Assembly (NCBI GenBank): GCA_003562555.1
Contig: PWUO01000146.1
Span: forward strand, 1-14,343
DNA: 14,343 bases
From: Dehalococcoidia bacterium
GTDB lineage: Bacteria > Chloroflexota > Dehalococcoidia > GIF9 > AB-539-J10
Reading direction: 5' to 3'
Shown: piece by piece, positions 14,167-14,343 of the stretch
Numbering within the stretch: position 1 is the stretch's first letter
Layout of the letters: every line of letters starts with the position of its first letter
The notes under the pieces: generated by a model
The model's database searches: none
Seen by the model: only the letters and a program-made list of their open reading frames with translations
Told to the model about the DNA's origin: nothing
Program-made: the position numbers and the translations under genes

Positions 14167-14243
14167 TCTCTAGTGGCCTCAGTCATGGCAACCGCGTTGT
14201 TGCACGAATAGCGATATGATAGCATACTGAGTGTCCGTAGGTA
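14167..14243. promoter_or_regulatory. Divergent promoter region of foldase gene and tRNA-Pro
   Basis: Minus strand: an extended -10, TGC-TATCAT, at 14216-14224 would start foldase transcription near 14209; no clear -35. Plus strand: TTGTTG (14197-14202), 17 bases, TAGCAT (14220-14225) is one candidate for the tRNA, with TTGCAC-17-CATACT three bases further on as another; both match weakly. The core ATATGATAGCA at 14214-14224 is also found upstream of fhs at 1674-1684. Confidence 0.3.
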
Positions 14244-14320
14244 CGGGGTGTAGCGCAGCCTGGTAGCGCACCTGAATGGGGTTCAGGTGGTCGGAGGTTC
14301 AAATCCTCTCACCCCGACCA
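14244..14320 (+). tRNA. tRNA-Pro (anticodon GGG)
   Basis: A full cloverleaf of 77 bases. Acceptor arm CGGGGTG pairs with CACCCCG (14310-14316), then discriminator A and an encoded CCA (14318-14320). The anticodon stem CCTGA/TCAGG encloses loop ATGGGGT, giving anticodon GGG. The T loop is GGTTCAAATCC, and the D arm AGCGCAGCCTGGTAGCGCA closely matches bacterial tRNA-Pro. C1-G72 with A73 fits proline tRNAs. The remaining 23 bases to the window end show nothing further. Confidence 0.97.
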
Positions 14321-14343
14321 GAAACCCTTCGTAAATTGGCCCC

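Noticed and set aside
1..14343. Search for CRISPR arrays, insertion sequences, integrases, toxin-antitoxin pairs or defence genes
   Set aside because: No regularly spaced repeats, terminal inverted repeats or relevant protein motifs were seen; coding is nearly continuous with housekeeping genes.

Overview
The window is core metabolism of an anaerobic-looking bacterium of moderately high GC (close to 60% by eye). It holds ten protein genes, one probable leader-peptide ORF and one tRNA. I see no mobile element, CRISPR array, defence locus or phage gene. Lineage is inferred: the formate-tetrahydrofolate ligase variant, the wording of CarB, and above all the membrane-anchored SurA/PpiC foldase next to hom-thrC resemble what I remember from Chloroflexota of the Dehalococcoidia type. 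An anaerobic actinobacterium is the main alternative. A phylogeny of CarB or FTHFS would settle it.

Layout. (1) 1-1542, minus strand: fhs, cut by the window edge at its 3' end. (2) 1543-1908: a divergent control region with a sigma70-like fhs promoter on the minus strand. On the plus strand it has an extended -10, a PyrR-binding RNA hairpin, a 25-codon leader ORF and a hairpin covering the pyrR Shine-Dalgarno. (3) 1909-9928, plus strand: pyrR-pyrB-pyrC-carB-pyrK-yjbQ, every junction overlapping by 1 or 4 bases. (4) 9938-14166, minus strand: foldase-hom-thrC-folE (transcribed in that order), meeting the pyr operon tail to tail with only 9 bases between stop codons. (5) 14244-14320, plus strand: tRNA-Pro(GGG).

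How the genes work together. CarB makes carbamoyl phosphate, PyrB joins it to aspartate, PyrC closes the ring to dihydroorotate, and PyrK passes electrons from dihydroorotate oxidation to NAD. PyrR senses uridine nucleotides and controls the operon through the leader RNA. carA and the PyrD catalytic partner of PyrK are not in the window. hom and thrC are aspartate-branch enzymes leading to threonine. folE (pterin/folate entry) and fhs (C1-tetrahydrofolate, first step of the methyl branch of the Wood-Ljungdahl pathway where that is present) both bear on tetrahydropterin chemistry.

The most unusual items are: PyrB carries at its C terminus a PyrI-type zinc domain without the PyrI nucleotide-binding domain; this is followed by what looks like an Ada-type metal-binding domain that has lost its cysteines; PyrR has a histidine-rich insertion of about 30 residues before its PRPP motif; and the pyr leader appears wired for translation control through a leader peptide.
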